A program made the position numbers and the translations under genes. The notes under the pieces were generated by a model, which ran no database searches, had not been told where the DNA came from, and saw only the letters and a program-made list of their open reading frames with translations. A stretch of DNA of 64,000 nucleotides, from NCBI RefSeq assembly GCF_947623445.1, contig NC_135246.1, forward strand, positions 13,003,856 to 13,067,855, given 5' to 3'. Below, piece by piece: positions 60,359 to 64,000 of this stretch. This DNA comes from Clavelina lepadiformis (taxonomy: Eukaryota > Chordata > Ascidiacea > Aplousobranchia > Clavelinidae). Position 1 is the stretch's first letter. The number at the start of each line of letters is the position of its first letter.

Positions 60359-61248
60359 GTTTTACTGTGGTGTCTGCACATGGCAGAGCTACCAATGTAC
60401 TTGTGGGTCGATGGTTAGAGTCTACCCCGATCTATTTGATTTTATTAATTGTTGCTTTTATGTTTTAAAACACATATTAATATAGAATGCAGATTCATTT
60501 GTTGGTTGAGTTTTAAACACTTGTGAATGTTACCATATTGTGCCAATTATGATTTTTTTCGGAACGCAATTGTGACAAACATTTTTAAATCCAAATCAAC
60601 TGAAATATTAGAATAAGTATGTGCTTTTGCATTTATTAGGCCTGCTTTGTTTGGTCGTTGTTTTATTTTATAAGTACTGAATCGTTTTAAAAGTTTAAAT
60701 GTTCATTACACTGTTGTTTTAGCAAACTTAATTTTGTGCTTGGTATTAGACACATTTCCCAAAGTCTCTGCAACTTTTGTTTTTTTATCTATTTACGTGA
60801 TTTTTGATTGCAGTAACATAAGCATCAACTTTGTTTCAAAATATTTAATAGCTTTTTGTAAGATGTGGCAGTGATAGGATTGGAAATATACAAGTCTAAA
60901 ATCATCCCAAATCGTAATGGCCTAAATAATTCAAAGCAATAACTTCTGATATCTTTTCAATGCTTAACTAATTACATTTTTGGTCGTATTGCGATATTTA
61001 TAATTATGTTTATCGTGTTGATCTTATTCCTTCAATCAATCATTTTATTTTTCGGCCAAAGTACGGTGGGTGCGAAAAAATTAAGCTAGCACGGCCACTA
61101 AACCCTTTGATGAAACTCATATTGCCATAATAAAGGGGCCCTTATTAAAGAAAAGGTGTATCTTGATTCTACTTACTGCTACTTGTTCTTTTGGATATAT
61201 TACTTTTGCTTATTCACATTGATTAACAATACAATACTCCATTGTATC

Positions 61249-61756
61249 AGCAGTAATGGATTTAGGGTGAGGCGATCGGGGAGATTGTCTTGGGCCCCCT
61301 AAATTTTTTTATACACACTCTAAAAAATAAACATTACCGATGAATATTATTCTTAATTAGTTGCATTTTACAGGACATGAGTCATTCACTGGTTCATGCT
61401 ATATAGCTGTATGAACTGTATTTAGAATAGGGGAGAGTTGTGTAAATCGAACCTCCTTGTGAATTGGTCCCCTTTTGCTTTGAGATTACTTTCATATCGC
61501 TTGATTTAAGGCATCCACCACCAAGACGAAGAAAAAGTTTCTGTCCCTGCTGGCAAACCTCTTAAGTATTAAAGGCGCTTGATAGCAACAAAGAAATGAA
61601 GGGTGTGAGATCTTGGGAAGGAGAAAAATTTATCGGGAGCCATAAAGTGAAAAAATGCAAAACACTGCTACATCTTTTGTAATTTTAGGGCCCCAAACTT
61701 ATGCCGCATCATACCTCGCCTTGCCCCCCATCCACCCAAGCTTAGGCCACCACTGT
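61249..61756. mobile_element. Possible diverged inverted-repeat element
   Basis: The left end has CAGCAGTAATGGATTTAGGG and then GGGCCCCCTAAATT. The right end, inverted, has CAGTGGTGGCCTAAGCTTGG and then GGGGCCCTAAAATT. The order of blocks fits an old inverted-repeat transposon, but the termini differ at several bases and no target duplication is visible. Confidence 0.45.
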
Positions 61757-61893
61757 ATATTAGTAATATGCAGTAATTTTTTCCCACTGTAAAATTGTAA
61801 ACTGAATTAAATTAAACAAAGCAAGGAAGGAGCATAAACAATGTTAAGTTGAAACATGTTTTGCTAGAATAAATTCAGTTCTATGTCAATTTG

Positions 61894-61938
61894 ACCAGAG
61901 ATATATAATCTATTTTCTCCAGTTCATATATCTCTGGT
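61894..61938. repeat. 13-bp stem hairpin
   Basis: CCAGAGATATAT (61895-61906) and ATATATCTCTGG (61926-61937) are exact inverted repeats around a 19-base loop, extended by one A-T pair. No T-run or flanking gene assigns a role. Confidence 0.7.
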
Positions 61939-62619
61939 TTATTCATTTGATTAATCTTTGGTTACATTGCATTAGCAAGATATTTAAACATCACTAAGTT
62001 ATAATTGAATTCTATTTCTTTATCAACTTTTTGATGATCTAACTTTGTGTCTATCCAAAGTGATTGTTTCATGGTTTTGAAAAAGGTGTGTTTATGCATA
62101 ATTTCAAAATTCATATTTATTTCAGTTCCAATTTTCAGCTTCAAATACAAATCGAAGTTGTGCAAGCTGTAAAACGAATTGAAAACTTTTAATTTAAAAG
62201 TGAAGTTTACTTTTTAGTGATAGGTCATGCATACCTTTTTATGCAGGCTAGCCATTAATCATTTCTTTGTTTTCACTTTCTGCAAGCATGAATAGGTTTA
62301 GAATCACTGATATAAAATAACAACTTTATGAAATGGTCCATGGTTTGAGCTAAATAGAAACAACCAGTACTACATTAAATGTTTGATTATATCCATCTGG
62401 TAATCTTGGAATTACAATATTAATATTTTTAAGTTACCTGGCTATGTCTTAAAGTTTGAAATTTTGGACTGATCTGTTACACAGCTACATTGTAGTTTAC
62501 CTATTTTAACGGTTATTTTGTTGTTGAACAAAATACCGTCTTTTTATCAGATTTACATAAAGTTTTATTCAGTGCACTTCACTGCACTAGAGTAGTTCAT
62601 CTGTGCATACCTTATCACT

Positions 62620-62790
62620 GAAATTAGCCCTTTCTGTTGTTAGTTTGCTTCGGTCGTGAGGAGAATGGCTATGCAAAAAGTCTATTTTAGTTATTTAAGG
62701 CTTCATATTAGTTAGATTCAGATTAGAAGGTAGATTTAGGTGAAGTTTAGGTTGCTATGTTATTTATAACATTTAAGTTATATTAACTAG
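62620..62790 (+). repeat. Dispersed SINE-like repeat, copy A
   Basis: Contains GTCGTGAGGAGAATGG, GGCTATGCAAAAAGTCTATT, TTAGTTATTTAAGG, AGATTTAGGTGAAGTTTAGG and CTATGTTATTTATAACATTT. It overlaps the 5' motifs of copies B and C and the 3' motifs of copy E, so it is the most complete copy. Confidence 0.6.
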
Positions 62791-63489
62791 AATGTGTGAA
62801 AACTAGCGTTGAACGCACGATTTCTGCGTTGAAATAGCGGTAGCCAATGATTATAGTCTTTCGAAGTTTTTAGGTCGAATCAGCTGAATAGGTTGAAATA
62901 TCACCCTATTCTAAAGCGTATTGTTATGTAATAATTGATATTCATGGTTTTATTTATCGTCCATTCGTGGTTTTTTGTTGTGACAGGCGGATACAATTGG
63001 GCATGGGCCTACTTCGGCCTATATGTAACATAAAGCAGATTAAATAGATTTTTAGAAAAAGTTTTAAAATACATGTGGATGCAAGTAATGTGTTCAGAGA
63101 TGATGAACATGCAAGCTCAGGTCAAAATACTTCTACCGCTCAGGGAAAGGTGGCAGAGGTTTAAATGCCATCGGGCCTACCGGCACAGGTAAGCAACCTA
63201 AACATGGTGTGAACATGTTACAGATACGCGGATGTTTTGTGGAACGTTTGTTGAGTAGATGGAATTTTCCTTGGTAGTTAGAACTACCTAGGTCCTAGAC
63301 GAAAAAAGCTAAGCCTACTCATTCATTCAATTAACTATCAAAGGTTAGCACGGTATCGGGTGTGGTTAAATTTTAAATATTAACTCAGGTATGAGCAGCT
63401 TTGCAGGCGACGAAGAAATCTCTCATTTGATGCTCATCCTTCAGTCTATATAACTTTGGAAGTCTTAGACCTATTTTACCGTAGTAAAC

Positions 63490-63610
63490 GCAGCCCGTTG
63501 TAACGGTCAGGTTGGGCAAAAGTTCGACTTTTAGATATTAAGGTTTAATTGAAGTTGGATTTAGACCAGCAGAGATTTAGGTAAACTTTAGGACTTAGGT
63601 TAATAGGCTA
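63490..63610 (+). repeat. Dispersed SINE-like repeat, diverged copy D
   Basis: Shares GTTGTAACGGTCAGGTTGGG, AAAAGTTCGACTTTTAG, AAGGTTTAATTGAAGTTGG and GATTTAGGTAAACTTTAGG with the other copies, with more divergence. Confidence 0.45.
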
Positions 63611-63820
63611 ATGTGTTGTGCTAGCTGAAGAAAAAAGAGATAAAGGAACGCTTTTGCTCTGTGATATGCACTATAAACTTGCACAGCAAAACGTTTTTTT
63701 TTATAGGAATGGGAAACACGTGAAAGCTAAATTAAAAGGCACTTTCTAAAGCCTAACAGTTTTTTTGTTAACGACCGTTAAACCACAATATTGCTCCCAT
63801 GAGCTGAGCATAATTTCGTT

Positions 63821-63872
63821 CCATTCATTCCGTTTTGTTCGTTCATTCCGTTCGTTCAGTCGTTCCATTTTC
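63821..63872 (+). repeat. Degenerate CGTTCATTC simple repeat
   Basis: Alternating CATTCCGTT and TTCGTTCATTCCG units form a short degenerate array. No function is evident. Confidence 0.75.
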
Positions 63873-64000
63873 TTCATCAATTGACTTGTTTGCGACTACT
63901 TGTCAATATGAAATAACTAAGAAAACTATATACTGTACTAGGCTGGTTATGCGGCGCTTCAAAATGATCGTGAAGGCCGTTGCAAAATCGTTTTATTGAG

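Larger units (their letters stand above)
60359..62600. other. 3' region of SLC35F and gene-poor DNA
   Basis: The first part should hold the SLC35F 3' UTR. A probable MITE (61249-61756) and a hairpin (61894-61938) follow. The 67-residue minus frame at 61962-62165 lies in AT-rich DNA without a motif. No RNA gene was confirmed. Confidence 0.45.
62800..64000. other. Right end of window; no confirmed gene
   Basis: A stretch ending in CACAG|GTAAGC at 63190 looks like a donor site and may close a 5' exon of a gene beyond the window, but its frames (63073 onward) show no known motif. A diverged SINE-like copy lies near 63490-63610 and a simple repeat at 63821-63872. Confidence 0.35.

Noticed and set aside
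60404..60436. tRNA-like stretch GGTCGATGGTTAGAG after SLC35F
   Set aside because: No matching B box, no cloverleaf pairing and no acceptor stem could be drawn.
63073..63190. Possible first exon ending CACAG|GTAAGC
   Set aside because: The donor is good, but all frames are without known motif and no second exon follows before the window end.

Overview
The window is animal nuclear DNA. Its genes are split by many short GT-AG introns, the intergenic DNA is AT-rich, and small DNA transposons are abundant. Seven protein-coding genes can be assembled exon by exon by homology: CRK, MFSD12, CLPX, a RASSF2/4/6-type gene, a JmjC/EF-hand oxygenase, a Toll-like receptor and an SLC35F1/2-type transporter. 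The compact genes, single RASSF2/4/6-type copy, intronless TLR and splice acceptors a few bases before start codons suggest an invertebrate deuterostome, most likely an ascidian tunicate (Ciona-like). That assignment is inference; no species marker is present.

Layout, left to right: CRK (-, 792-3568); a dead pogo-type transposase (4.8-6.1 kb); an LTR-like relic (8.8-12.7 kb) holding a younger internally deleted MULE with a 9-bp target duplication (10141-11389); MFSD12 (+, 14241-18920, 13 exons); 4.8 kb of MITE-bearing intergenic DNA; CLPX (+, 23739-32978, 12 exons) whose tenth intron holds a nested hAT/MULE stack; RASSF (-, 33919-36449, 8 exons), convergent with CLPX; the JmjC/EF-hand gene (+, 39400-42322, 5 exons) with a Tigger-type element in intron 1 and a GC-AG intron 2; a 1108-residue TLR (-, 43326-46652), convergent with it; a transposon-rich zone (48-53 kb) with one orphan SLC22-type exon; SLC35F (+, 54643-60358, 7 exons), with an antisense relic ORF in intron 1; and a gene-poor right end with repeats.

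The genes form no operon or single pathway. CRK, RASSF and the TLR are signalling proteins. MFSD12 and SLC35F are membrane transporters. CLPX is the mitochondrial unfoldase, and the JmjC protein is a predicted secretory-pathway Fe(II)/2-oxoglutarate oxygenase with a calcium site. The most unusual content is mobile DNA. Two MULEs have terminal repeats built from about 16-bp iterated modules. Several hATs retain 8-bp duplications. One hAT carries a large internal palindrome and abuts a 12-bp minisatellite. Five of seven genes have a 3' splice site 8-23 nt before the ATG, consistent with spliced-leader trans-splicing or tiny 5' UTR exons.
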